A stretch of DNA of 64,000 nucleotides from the NCBI GenBank assembly GCA_002704915.1, contig PAIP01000062.1:176103-240102 (forward strand), written 5' to 3'. Below are positions 35,126 through 43,537 of this stretch, piece after piece. The notes beneath the pieces were generated by a model, which ran no database searches, was not told the DNA's origin, and saw nothing but the letters and a program-made list of their open reading frames with translations. Each line of letters opens with the position of its first letter. Position 1 is the first letter of the stretch. A program made the position numbers and the translations under genes. This DNA is from Parvularcula sp. Lineage in GTDB: Bacteria > Pseudomonadota > Alphaproteobacteria > Caulobacterales > Parvularculaceae.

Positions 35126-37030
35126 ATGAGAGACTACGACGTCATCGTGATCGGAGGCGGACACGCCGGATGCGAGGCTGCAGCCGCTGCGGCAAGGGCC
35201 GGTGCGCGCACCCTCCTCGCCACCCATCGGCGGGACACGATCGGCGAGATGTCCTGCAACCCGGCCATCGGCGGGCTTGGCAAAGGCCATCTCGTGCGCG
35301 AGGTGGATGCGCTGGACGGGCTCATGGCCCGGGTCATCGACAAATCCGGCATCCAGTTCCGGATGCTGAACGCGTCCAAAGGCCCGGCGGTGCGCGGGCC
35401 CCGCGCCCAGGCCGACCGCAAGCTCTATCGCGAGACCATGCAAGGCTTCCTGGCCGAATATCCCGGGCTCGATCTTTTAGAGGCGTCGGTCGAGGATTTG
35501 ACCGTTTCACGTGAAACAGGCGGCGAGGCTGTCACAGGAATCGTTACATCGGATGGGACAGAAATCCGGGCGAAAGCGGTGGTTTTGACGACCGGGACCT
35601 TCCTCAAGGGTGTGATCCATATCGGCGACAGGCGCATCCCTGCGGGCCGGGCCAATTTTCGGGCGGCTGATAAAAGCTGGGGCGGCGGGGTCGAGGCCCC
35701 GTCCGTCGGGCTTTCCGACCGCCTTTACGGGCTAGGCCTCCAAATGGGCCGCCTCAAGACCGGCACCCCGGCCCGGCTCAACGGCGCCACGATTGACTGG
35801 GACCGCCTTGAGATGCAGCCGGCGGACGAAAAGCCCGTTCCCTTCTCCTTCCTGACAGATCGGATCGAAGTCCCCCAGATCGCCTGCGGCGTTACCTATA
35901 CGACCCCGGAAACCCACGCGATTATAGAGGCGAATCTTGAGAAATCCGCGGTCTATGGGGGCGCTATCTCCGGCCGCGGCCCCCGCTATTGCCCCTCCAT
36001 AGAGGATAAGGTGGTCCGGTTCGCAGAACGCGAAAGCCACCAGATATTCCTGGAGCCGGAGGGACTCGACGACACAACGGTCTATCCCAATGGGATTTCG
36101 ACTTCCCTGCCCGAAGACGTCCAAGGGGCTTTTCTGAGGACCATTCCCGGTCTCGAACAGGCGGAGGTTGTCCGTTACGGCTACGCCATCGAATATGACT
36201 ATGTGGACCCGCGGTCCCTGCGTCCGACGCTGGAGACCCGGGCGCTGCCTGGGCTTTTCCTCGCCGGGCAAATCAACGGCACGACCGGCTATGAGGAGGC
36301 GGCGGCCCAAGGCCTCATGGCGGGGGTTAACGCCGCGCGCGCTGCGAGCGGAGGCGAGGCGTTCACCCTCGACCGTTCCGAGGCCTATATCGGCGTCATG
36401 ATCGATGATCTTGTAACCAACGGAGTCACAGAACCCTACCGCATGTTTACGAGCCGGGCGGAATACCGTCTCACCCTTCGCGCCGACAATGCCGATCAGC
36501 GCCTGTCGCCCATCGGCATCGCGGCGGGGATTGTCTGCGACACCCGCGCGGAAATGTTTCACGTGAAACAGTCGGAGCTCGACGCGGCGCGGGTCTGGGC
36601 GAACGGCACAACGCTGACGCCGAATGAGGCTGAAAAATACGGGCTGAAACTCAACAAGGATGGCCGGCGCCGCTCGATCATCGATCTTCTGGCTCTGCCC
36701 GGCGTGGATCTGGAGCAATTGTCGGCGATCTGGCCCGAAATCGCGGCGTTGGACGATGCGGTGGCGGAACAATTGGCTTTTGACGCGCTCTATGCCGGTT
36801 ATCTCCATCGTCAGGAGGCGGACATCGTCGCCTTCAAAAAGGACGAGTCCCTCCGCCTTCCCGCCGATCTCGACTATACGGCCATCACGGGCCTCTCCAA
36901 TGAGGTGCGTCAAAAGCTGATCGATGCGCGTCCGGCGACACTCGGTCAGGCCGGCCGCATCGAAGGGGTGACCCCGGCCGCCCTCGCCCTGCTTTTGGCG
37001 TGGGTAAAAAAGCAATCCAAAGCAGGATGA
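35126..37030 (+). CDS. mnmG: tRNA uridine-5-carboxymethylaminomethyl synthesis enzyme MnmG (GidA)
   Basis: A 634-residue FAD enzyme, partner of Mnm[21 protein letters not shown] is the FAD-binding start; [25 protein letters not shown] (in part), [11 protein letters not shown] and [13 protein letters not shown] are the GidA signatures with the catalytic Cys; [14 protein letters not shown] follows. The C-terminal helical domain binds MnmE. GAGGA lies before ATG 35126. Two parS sites are inside: one encodes VSRET near residue 130, the other FHVKQ near residue 480. The latter replaces a variable segment of the C-terminal domain. Confidence 0.96.
   Translation: MRDYDVIVIGGGHAGCEAAAAAARAGARTLLATHRRDTIGEMSCNPAIGGLGKGHLVREVDALDGLMARVIDKSGIQFRMLNASKGPAVRGPRAQADRKLYRETMQGFLAEYPGLDLLEASVEDLTVSRETGGEAVTGIVTSDGTEIRAKAVVLTTGTFLKGVIHIGDRRIPAGRANFRAADKSWGGGVEAPSVGLSDRLYGLGLQMGRLKTGTPARLNGATIDWDRLEMQPADEKPVPFSFLTDRIEVPQIACGVTYTTPETHAIIEANLEKSAVYGGAISGRGPRYCPSIEDKVVRFAERESHQIFLEPEGLDDTTVYPNGISTSLPEDVQGAFLRTIPGLEQAEVVRYGYAIEYDYVDPRSLRPTLETRALPGLFLAGQINGTTGYEEAAAQGLMAGVNAARAASGGEAFTLDRSEAYIGVMIDDLVTNGVTEPYRMFTSRAEYRLTLRADNADQRLSPIGIAAGIVCDTRAEMFHVKQSELDAARVWANGTTLTPNEAEKYGLKLNKDGRRRSIIDLLALPGVDLEQLSAIWPEIAALDDAVAEQLAFDALYAGYLHRQEADIVAFKKDESLRLPADLDYTAITGLSNEVRQKLIDARPATLGQAGRIEGVTPAALALLLAWVKKQSKAG
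35503..35518. other. parS: parS centromere site 5 (in mnmG)
   Basis: CGTTTCACGTGAAACA; the inner 14 bp (GTTTCACGTGAAAC) are perfect and only the outermost base differs. Confidence 0.88.
36555..36570. other. parS: parS centromere site 6 (in mnmG)
   Basis: TGTTTCACGTGAAACA, identical to site 1. It reads F-H-V-K-Q within MnmG. Confidence 0.93.
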
Positions 37031-37049
37031 TTTGCTATGGCTCTCTTTT

Positions 37050-37166
37050 CTTCCCCCGTTTACGGGGGAAGTGGACAGCGCCGAAGGCGTGGGTCGATGG
37101 GGGTTTTGCCTTCAGCGCCTGCCCCTCCGTCCGCTTCGCGGACACCTCCCCCGCTAGCGGGGGAGG
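37050..37166. repeat. REP-like palindromic intergenic element
   Basis: A multi-hairpin element between mnmG and rsmG. Hairpin A CTTCCCCCG...CGGGGGAAG is at 37050-37071, GTCCGC-TTC-GCGGAC at 37129-37143, and a perfect 22-bp palindrome (CCTCCCCCGCT / AGCGGGGGAGG) at 37145-37166. AGCGCCGAAGGC and GCCTTCAGCGCC between them can pair imperfectly. Such C-rich and G-rich palindromes are common alphaproteobacterial intergenic repeats (established knowledge). No second copy is in this window. Confidence 0.65.
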
Positions 37167-37184
37167 AAAAAAAGAGCGACTACA

Positions 37185-37823
37185 GTGTCAGAGAGTATGA
37201 CCCCTGAAGACTTCCTCGGCGTCACGAATGTTCCACGTGAAACATTCGATCGGCTTCTTGAATTCGACCGTGTGCTGATCGATTGGTCGGAGCGGCATAA
37301 TTTGATTGCGCGCTCGACCATAAAAGACCGATGGCATCGGCATTTCTTCGATTCCGCGCAGCTTGCGCCGCTATTGCCAGACAACGTCAAAACGCTGGTT
37401 GATATCGGTTCAGGCGCCGGGTTTCCGGGACTTGTGCTCGCTGCGATGCTGGCGCCGAAGGGCGCGGAAGTGACCCTCATTGAATCGACGCAAAAAAAAT
37501 GCGCCTTTTTGCGCGAGGCCGGGGCGGCCATGGGGTTTGACAATCTGAAAGTAGTGCCGGAACGAATCGAATCGGTAAGACTAGGCTTCAAACCCGACAT
37601 AATCACCGCAAGGGCCCTCGCCCGGCTTGATAAATTGCTCGGCTACGGCGCTGGAATTCAAGGTAAAAACACCCGGTATTTCTTACTAAAAGGACAAGAT
37701 GTTGAGGGTGAATTGACCGAGGCCGCTAAATCTTGGCATATGGATGTCGTGAAACATCCGAGCCGGACCGATCCCCGCGCCGTCATTCTAGAAATCGGAA
37801 ATCTCGCCCGTGTCCGGAAATAG
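37185..37823 (+). CDS. rsmG: 16S rRNA (guanine527-N7)-methyltransferase RsmG (GidB)
   Basis: A 212-residue SAM methyltransferase modifying G527 of 16S rRNA. LLEFDRVLIDWSERHNLIAR, HFFDSAQL, the SAM site LVDIGSGAGFPGLVLA and ESTQKKCAFLRE are diagnostic. The start is GTG 37185; ATG 37197, four codons on, is an alternative with GAGAG just upstream. A parS site encodes NVPRET at residues 15-20. The GGAGG at the end of the preceding palindrome lies about 18 bases before GTG. parA starts within its last codons. Confidence 0.94.
   Translation: MSESMTPEDFLGVTNVPRETFDRLLEFDRVLIDWSERHNLIARSTIKDRWHRHFFDSAQLAPLLPDNVKTLVDIGSGAGFPGLVLAAMLAPKGAEVTLIESTQKKCAFLREAGAAMGFDNLKVVPERIESVRLGFKPDIITARALARLDKLLGYGAGIQGKNTRYFLLKGQDVEGELTEAAKSWHMDVVKHPSRTDPRAVILEIGNLARVRK
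37229..37244. other. parS: parS centromere site 7 (in rsmG)
   Basis: TGTTCCACGTGAAACA near the 5' end of rsmG, the parS closest to parAB. Confidence 0.93.
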
Positions 37824-38628
37824 CGCTCATAGTCCCAGGGTCATCGCCATCGCCAACCAGAAGGGCGGCGTCGGCAAGACCACGACCGCGATCAACCTCT
37901 CAACCGCGCTCGCTGCGGTGGGGGAACGGGTCCTGCTGGTTGATCTCGACCCCCAAGGCAACGCGTCCACGGGGCTGGGCGTATCCGCCGCCGACCGGGG
38001 CGTCACCACCTATGAGGTTCTGTCGGGCGATTATCGGCTGGAAGCGGCGGTCTCGGAGACGGATATCCCGGGCCTCCTTCTCGCTCCGGCGGGCGTCGAC
38101 CTCGCGGGCGCTGAAATCGAGCTCATCGATGCGGACCGGCGCCATTTCCGTCTCGCCGACGCCCTTGAGGAATTCGGGGAGAGCGAGAAAGGCGCGGCCG
38201 TCACCTATGTGCTGATCGATTGCCCGCCCTCATTAAGCCTTCTGACCGTGAACGCTCTCGCCGCGGCGCAGGCGGTGATCATTCCCCTGCAATGCGAGTT
38301 CTTCGCGCTCGAAGGCTTGAGCCAGATCATGCGCACCATCGAAACGGTCCGCACCCGGATCAACCCGGCGCTCGATCTTCAGGGCGTTGTCCTCACCATG
38401 CACGACCGTCGCAACAATCTCACCAATCAGGTTGAGGAGGATGTGCGCGGCCATTTCGGCGACAAGGTCTATCGCACGGTGATTCCGCGCAATGTGCGCA
38501 TTTCCGAGGCGCCATCCCATGGCAAGCCGGCGCTTCTTTACGATCTCAAATGTCCGGGCAGCCAGGCCTATATCCAGCTCGCGTCGGAAGTGATTCAGCG
38601 CGAGCGCGCGCGGCCCCAGGCTGCGTAA
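37810..38628 (+). CDS. parA: Chromosome-partitioning ATPase ParA
   Basis: A 272-residue Walker-type ATPase. The deviant Walker A QKGGVGKTTT is at residues 17-26 (signature Lys18 and Lys23). LLVDLDPQGNAST, YVLIDCPPSLSLLTVNALAA and IPLQCEFFALEGLSQ follow. It segregates the ParB-parS complex. GTG 37810 overlaps the rsmG end by 14 bases. parB follows by 27 bases, giving the usual rsmG-parA-parB order. Confidence 0.96.
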   Translation: MSGNSAHSPRVIAIANQKGGVGKTTTAINLSTALAAVGERVLLVDLDPQGNASTGLGVSAADRGVTTYEVLSGDYRLEAAVSETDIPGLLLAPAGVDLAGAEIELIDADRRHFRLADALEEFGESEKGAAVTYVLIDCPPSLSLLTVNALAAAQAVIIPLQCEFFALEGLSQIMRTIETVRTRINPALDLQGVVLTMHDRRNNLTNQVEEDVRGHFGDKVYRTVIPRNVRISEAPSHGKPALLYDLKCPGSQAYIQLASEVIQRERARPQAA

Positions 38629-38655
38629 GGGAACGCGAAAAAGAAGGCGACGCGA

Positions 38656-39606
38656 ATGGCGATGGCGGAGAAAAAGAAAAGCAATATCAAAGGGTTGGGG
38701 CGTGGCCTCGACGCGCTTCTGGGCGACGCCCCTTCGGCGAAACCGGCGGCGCGCCAAGGCGATGATGCGTCGTCCGCCCCCGCCGGCCCGAAGCGCGAAT
38801 TGCCGATCGAACAATTGAAACCCAATTCCGACCAGCCGCGCCGGACCTTCGATCCGGACGCCATTGAGGAGCTCGCCAAATCGCTCAGCGCCAAGGGCAT
38901 GCTGCAGCCGATCCTCGTCCGGCCGAAAGGTCAAGACACGTATGAAATTGTCGCGGGCGAGCGCCGCTGGCGCGCGGCGCAGAAGGCGCAGCTTCATAAG
39001 GTCCCGGTCATTATCCGGGAGCTCACCGATGAGGAGACGGCGGAGATCGCGCTTATCGAGAACGTCCAGCGGGTCGACCTCAACCCGGTCGAGGAGGCCG
39101 CCGCCTACGCCCGGCTTTCCGACGTATACGGACGAACGCAGGAAGAAATCTCGAAAGCTGTCGGCAAGTCGCGCAGCCATGTGGCGAACATCATGCGGCT
39201 GTTGACCCTGCCGCAAAAAGCGCTCGACGCCCTTTCCGCAAACACGATCAGCATGGGCCACGCCCGCGCCCTTCTCGGATCGTCGTCGCCGAAACAGATG
39301 CTCGATATCGTTCTCAAGGGCGATCTCTCCGTGCGCGAGACGGAGAACTATATCCGCCAGGCGGAGGCGGAGATCAAAGGCGGCGCGAAACCGTCGTCAG
39401 ACGGGAAAAGTGAAGCAAAATCAAAGGCTTCAGGGGGCTCTAAGGATGCGGACACTCGCGCTCTCGAACGCGATCTATCGGCCATTCTCGGCCTCGACGT
39501 CGCCATTGAGCATTCGAAGAAAGGGGCCGGCGCGGTGACGATCAACTATCTCACCCTCGACCAGCTCGACGATGTCTGCCGCCGGCTCATGGGCGCCAAG
39601 ATCTAG
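38656..39606 (+). CDS. parB: Chromosome-partitioning protein ParB
   Basis: A 316-residue parS-binding CTPase clamp. GLGRGLDALLGD is the N-terminal ParA-interacting motif. NSDQPRRTFD, LQPILVRP, and EIVAGERRWRAAQ (CTP-binding box with GERRWRA) follow, then RSHVANIMRLLTLP and the parS-binding HTH. An acidic/Ser linker (about 225-260) leads to the C-terminal dimerisation domain. All seven parS sites lie within 6 kb upstream. Start could also be the ATG two codons on. Confidence 0.96.
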   Translation: MAMAEKKKSNIKGLGRGLDALLGDAPSAKPAARQGDDASSAPAGPKRELPIEQLKPNSDQPRRTFDPDAIEELAKSLSAKGMLQPILVRPKGQDTYEIVAGERRWRAAQKAQLHKVPVIIRELTDEETAEIALIENVQRVDLNPVEEAAAYARLSDVYGRTQEEISKAVGKSRSHVANIMRLLTLPQKALDALSANTISMGHARALLGSSSPKQMLDIVLKGDLSVRETENYIRQAEAEIKGGAKPSSDGKSEAKSKASGGSKDADTRALERDLSAILGLDVAIEHSKKGAGAVTINYLTLDQLDDVCRRLMGAKI

Positions 39607-39622
39607 AGGTTCAAATTAGTCT

Positions 39623-40120
39623 TTATACGGACTGATCGGGCAGGTCGCCTTTAAAGAGCCATCTCTTGGCGAGGGCGATATCGGTGAAACCCCGTACTCG
39701 TCCATCGGCAATATCCTGCAAGGCCTGCGACGCGGTCTTGTAGACATCCTCCCCTTCCGCCTCCACAGCCGAGGAGGGCAGGACAACGGCCTCGCGCGCG
39801 AGCCCGGCACGAATGACGCGCGGCATCAGCTCTTTCACGAGCCACGGTTCGGACGGGCCGAAATCCGAGGCCAGAAATCTGAGATCGGCGAGCCAGTAGC
39901 TATAGCGGCCTTCTTCGAAAAGCGTTGCGATGTACTCCAGCACCGCCTGAAAGTCGGCCTGGCTGTCGAAATGGTTGAACCAGACGTCCGAGACGAGGCC
40001 CTCTTCCGGATTGTCGCCGACAATGGCGTAAATCTGGTCATTGGTTCGGTGGAACAGTTTCTTGGATCGCACGGAGAAGGCTCGTGCGACATCCTTTTGT
40101 ATGATCGCCGACTGCGACAA
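39623..40120 (-). CDS. STAS/SEC14-like domain protein of unknown function
   Basis: A 165-residue soluble protein with alternating strands and helices: LEYIATLFEEGRYSYWLADL, SDFGPSEPWLVKELMPRVIR, AGLAREAVVLPSSAVEAEGE and FTDIALAKRWLF. The order (strand ending WLADL, then amphipathic helix, then strand AVVLPSSA, then AKRWL) resembles single-domain STAS/SEC14-like proteins. The family assignment is tentative. It converges on parB with a 16-base gap, and no terminator is evident there. Confidence 0.65.
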   Translation of the reverse strand: MSQSAIIQKDVARAFSVRSKKLFHRTNDQIYAIVGDNPEEGLVSDVWFNHFDSQADFQAVLEYIATLFEEGRYSYWLADLRFLASDFGPSEPWLVKELMPRVIRAGLAREAVVLPSSAVEAEGEDVYKTASQALQDIADGRVRGFTDIALAKRWLFKGDLPDQSV

Positions 40121-40208
40121 GCGTGTCTCCTGTCAGGCTCCCCCGGCGCGCCTTTCTAACAGACCCGTTCGCCTTGTCGACCGGTGCGCTGTTATTGATG
40201 TCGCCTGG

Positions 40209-41648
40209 TTAGCGCCAGAAATAGGGATCGAACAGCACGAGCAGGGCAAAGAGCTCCAGTCGGCCAAGGAGCATCAGTCCGATCAGGATCCATTTGGCCG
40301 GATCGGAGAGCGAGGCGAAATTGCCCGCGGGCCCGATGATCTCGCCAAGGCCGGGACCTACATTACAGAGCGCCGTCGCCGAGGCCGACAACGCGGTGAC
40401 CAGATCGAGACCCGTCAGGGCGAGCGCGAACCCGCCTACGCTGAAAGCGCCCACGAACAGCGATAGAAAGGCGAGCACGCTGAGGCCGATCTCCCGGTCG
40501 AGCTTGACGCCGCCATAGGTATTAGCCTGCACGATCGAGGGCGAATGCAGGCGGCGCAAATGCATGCCGGCGTAAATCGCGAGAAGTTGAAAGCGGTAGA
40601 ATTTGATCGCGCCGCTGGTGGACCCCGCGCATCCGCCGAAAAAGGTGAGCGCAAAGAAAAGCCCCACAAAGCCCGCCCCCCAATATTGATAATCCTCCGC
40701 GGCGAAACCGGTGGTGGTGATGATCGAAACTACATGGAACGCGACGCGCGTAAACGGATCGGCGCCGCCGTCATCGGGCAGGAAAAACGCTGCAACCCCT
40801 GCGAGAACGAGCACAAAGACAAGAAAGGGCAGCGCCTGCGGATCGCGCAGAAAAGCGGCGCGCTCGCCGGAAAAGGTCTTCAGATACGCCATGAACGGCA
40901 GCGCCCCGGCGATCATGAAAACCGTCGCCGTCCAGTCGACGCCGGCGTTTGAAAAATACCCGAGCGAGGCGTCATGGGTGGAATAGCCGCCGGTGGAAAG
41001 CGTGGTCATCGCATGATTGACCGCATCGAAAGCGGTCATGCCCGCGAGCGCATAAAACGCGCCGCATAACAGCGTCAGCGCCAGATAAAGCATGGCGATG
41101 TCACGGATAAGCGCGCCGGGCCGAGTATGCAGACCGGCCTCGGAGCGCGTGGAGCTTTCCAGTTGAAAAAGCTGCATGCCGCCAATGCGCAAAAAGGGCA
41201 TCATCAGGATGGCCATCAGGATGATGCCGACGCCGCCGATCCATTGCAGCACCGATCGCCACAAAAGCAGCATCGGGTCGAGATGGTCGAGATCTGTCAG
41301 CACCGTCGAGCCGGTCGTCGTCACGCCCGAGATGGTCTCGAATACCGCGTCGGTTAGCGAAATGCCGAGATCGCTGAAATAAAACGGCATGGAGGCGAGC
41401 AGAGGGAACACCGTCCAGGAAAGGGCGGTGAGAACGAAGCCGCTGCGCAGGTCGAACCGGTTTACATGGGCGGCGGTCCAGAATGTGCTGACAAGTCCGG
41501 CCCCCAGAAGCGCCGACATGACCGCGCTGATCAGGAAGCCCTGCCAGTTCTCGTCGCTGACCGTGGCGTCAAGCGCGGTGAAAATGAACTCCACCGCAGC
41601 AAGGCCGCAGAGAAGAAATCCGAGCGCCAGAAACGGCCGGCCCAGCAT
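40209..41648 (-). CDS. trkH: TrkH family potassium uptake channel subunit
   Basis: A 479-residue membrane protein with four pore-loop repeats. Selectivity-filter motifs: ISGVTTTGSTVL, TTLSTGGYSTHD, SIITTTGFAAEDY and LCNVGPGLGEI, each with the filter Gly. It forms the K+-conducting dimer of Trk and needs the cytoplasmic TrkA subunit, which is not in the window. NRFDLRSGF and GGCAGSTSGAIKF are family features. It is downstream of holA on the same strand, 39 bases away. Confidence 0.94.
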   Translation of the reverse strand: MLGRPFLALGFLLCGLAAVEFIFTALDATVSDENWQGFLISAVMSALLGAGLVSTFWTAAHVNRFDLRSGFVLTALSWTVFPLLASMPFYFSDLGISLTDAVFETISGVTTTGSTVLTDLDHLDPMLLLWRSVLQWIGGVGIILMAILMMPFLRIGGMQLFQLESSTRSEAGLHTRPGALIRDIAMLYLALTLLCGAFYALAGMTAFDAVNHAMTTLSTGGYSTHDASLGYFSNAGVDWTATVFMIAGALPFMAYLKTFSGERAAFLRDPQALPFLVFVLVLAGVAAFFLPDDGGADPFTRVAFHVVSIITTTGFAAEDYQYWGAGFVGLFFALTFFGGCAGSTSGAIKFYRFQLLAIYAGMHLRRLHSPSIVQANTYGGVKLDREIGLSVLAFLSLFVGAFSVGGFALALTGLDLVTALSASATALCNVGPGLGEIIGPAGNFASLSDPAKWILIGLMLLGRLELFALLVLFDPYFWR

Positions 41649-41687
41649 CCCGTTACCCTTTTTTCTGCGCGTGCTGCATTGAGACGA

Positions 41688-42743
41688 TCAGCGCGAGCCC
41701 ATCACCGCAAGCGCCAGCGCCGCCCGTTCAACAATCTCGCGTTGTGGCGCGCCGGTGGTTTTGGCGTCAAGCTCGGCGTCCACCAGCATGCGCAACGCTT
41801 TTTCCAGTTTCGGCCCCCGCCATTTGTAAAGCCGGCTTTCAAAGGCGCGCTCTTCGGCGAAAAACACCGGAGGACGGAGCTTTTTCATGGCGGAGGCGGC
41901 GCTTTCCCCGCTTTCCATCAAATCCTGCGCGGTTTTAAGCCGGGCGAAATTGCGTTGCAGCGCGCGCAGGAGACCGATCGGGCTCGCCCCCGCGGCGGAG
42001 GCCTTGTGAAGCGCCGTGGCAAGTCTTGCCGGCGCGCCGTCGGCGGCGGCCGAGGCGGTGTCGTCCATGGCGTCGCCAAGCCCGTCCACAAGGGAGGCGC
42101 GCACATCTTCGAGCGAGATGGAGGCCGGGCCGTTCCGCAGGCAGGCAGGTCCTTTATAAAGGATAAGCTTGTCGATTTCGGCGCGCGAAAGCCCGTGATC
42201 GTCGCCGAGAAGCGTGACGACAAGATCGAGGGCGTCCGGGTCGAAACGCAGATCTTCCGAGGCGGCGGCCTCCTTGGCCATTTCGCGCACATCCGCCGGC
42301 CCGTCCGCATAGCAGGGAAGCGCGACGCCGCGCTTTGCCTTTTCGAACGCTTTTCTGAGACCGGCGCGCGGCGACAGATCGCCCGCCTCGATGATCACTA
42401 TGCCGTTCGGTTTCAAATGCCCGCTGTCGAGGCCGTCGAGCAAAAGCTGCGCCGCTTTCGTCGCCGTCTCGCCGCTCGTCCGTAAACGGATCACCCGCTC
42501 TCCTCCGGCGAAGGAAAGGGCGGTGATCTCGTCGGCGAGCCTGCCGGGCTCGTCTTTAAGCTCCGTATCCGACAGTTCGAGCGCGTTGAAGGGATCTTTC
42601 AGATCGGCCACGACTTGAGCGGCGATCTTCATCGCCCGCTCGCGCGCCAGGCCGCTGTCAGGGCCGTAAACCAGCACGGCCGCGATGTTCTCATCGCGCG
42701 CGGCGAGAAAGCTTTTGATCGCTTTGCCTTTAAGGGCGGTCAT
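41688..42743 (-). CDS. holA: DNA polymerase III delta subunit
   Basis: A 351-residue clamp-loader wrench. VLVYGPDSGLARERAMKIAA and the DPFNALELSDTELKDEPGRL segment, ALSFAGGERVIRL, and later LRFDPDALDLVVTLLGDDHG and LRALQRNFARL match HolA domains I-III. It opens the beta clamp during loading. Its start overlaps the lptE stop by 14 bases. The order leuS-lptE-holA is conserved in alphaproteobacteria. Confidence 0.93.
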   Translation of the reverse strand: MTALKGKAIKSFLAARDENIAAVLVYGPDSGLARERAMKIAAQVVADLKDPFNALELSDTELKDEPGRLADEITALSFAGGERVIRLRTSGETATKAAQLLLDGLDSGHLKPNGIVIIEAGDLSPRAGLRKAFEKAKRGVALPCYADGPADVREMAKEAAASEDLRFDPDALDLVVTLLGDDHGLSRAEIDKLILYKGPACLRNGPASISLEDVRASLVDGLGDAMDDTASAAADGAPARLATALHKASAAGASPIGLLRALQRNFARLKTAQDLMESGESAASAMKKLRPPVFFAEERAFESRLYKWRGPKLEKALRMLVDAELDAKTTGAPQREIVERAALALAVMGSR

Positions 42744-43509
42744 CGATCACCGGGTCTGGCACGTCTGGCACGTTCGGCATGGTTTCCACTCCCGCCGCGT
42801 TCTCGGTTGCGGGCGTATCCGTCTCGATGATGACGTCGTCATCCTGCGAGGCCTCATCGTCAGGGCCGCTGTTTGTCCCTTCGCCTGTCAGATATTGCAG
42901 CTCCTCGGGCAGCTCCACGACGCCGTCGTCGCTGCGCTGCCTGCGGCCCTGCAAGACCGTGGTCGTCTCAAGAACATCGTCGAAGGTTTCCTGGTCCACG
43001 TCATCGCGCTTGTCTGGGGGGCGGGAAAAACGGATCAGCATGTCCCGCTCGATCTCCTCGGCGAGCTGTCGCGCGGCCTTCTCCACCGCCGCACGTTCGG
43101 CGAAGAGCGTCGAATACTGCGAGTTGACAATGTTGTAGGAGGTGATCGCCTCGGCCACGCCGCGCACGCTCTTGCCGGTTTCCCTGTCCAGAACCCAGTA
43201 ACGTCCGCGGAGGCGGTAATTATAGCGCGTCACCGTCGCGTCGATCTGGACGGCGAGACGGTCGGCGTTTTCGCGCGCCTGAACCACAAGCTCGTACCGG
43301 GGGGAAACGCCTTCCGCCGAGACGATGCGGGCGTTCAGCGCTTCTTCAAGATAAGGCGCGACATTTTCAGGCGCGACCACGCGTTCAAGCTGGATCTGGC
43401 TGCTGACCGGCGAGCCCCCTTCCTGCGTCGCATAGATCGGTTGGAAGCCGCAGGCCGAAAGGGCGAGCGAGCCGGCAAGCGTGGTCAACAGGGCGGCGGT
43501 GCGTTTCAT
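42730..43509 (-). CDS. lptE: LPS assembly lipoprotein LptE with long acidic tail
   Basis: 259 residues from ATG 43509. Signal with lipobox LSAC; then GFQPIYA, the typical start of alphaproteobacterial LptE, and RYNYRLRGRYWVLDRETGKSVRGVAE, SYNIVNSQYSTLFAERAAVEKAARQLAEEI (both in part). LptE plugs the LptD barrel in the outer membrane. The family is usually 160-190 residues. Here about 75 extra C-terminal residues are rich in Asp, Glu, Pro and Thr (GEGTNSGPDDEASQDDDVII and onward). It lies between leuS and holA and overlaps holA. Confidence 0.88.
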   Translation of the reverse strand: MKRTAALLTTLAGSLALSACGFQPIYATQEGGSPVSSQIQLERVVAPENVAPYLEEALNARIVSAEGVSPRYELVVQARENADRLAVQIDATVTRYNYRLRGRYWVLDRETGKSVRGVAEAITSYNIVNSQYSTLFAERAAVEKAARQLAEEIERDMLIRFSRPPDKRDDVDQETFDDVLETTTVLQGRRQRSDDGVVELPEELQYLTGEGTNSGPDDEASQDDDVIIETDTPATENAAGVETMPNVPDVPDPVIDDRP

Positions 43510-43537
43510 GTCTGGCGCGGCTCCGTAGATGAAAAAC

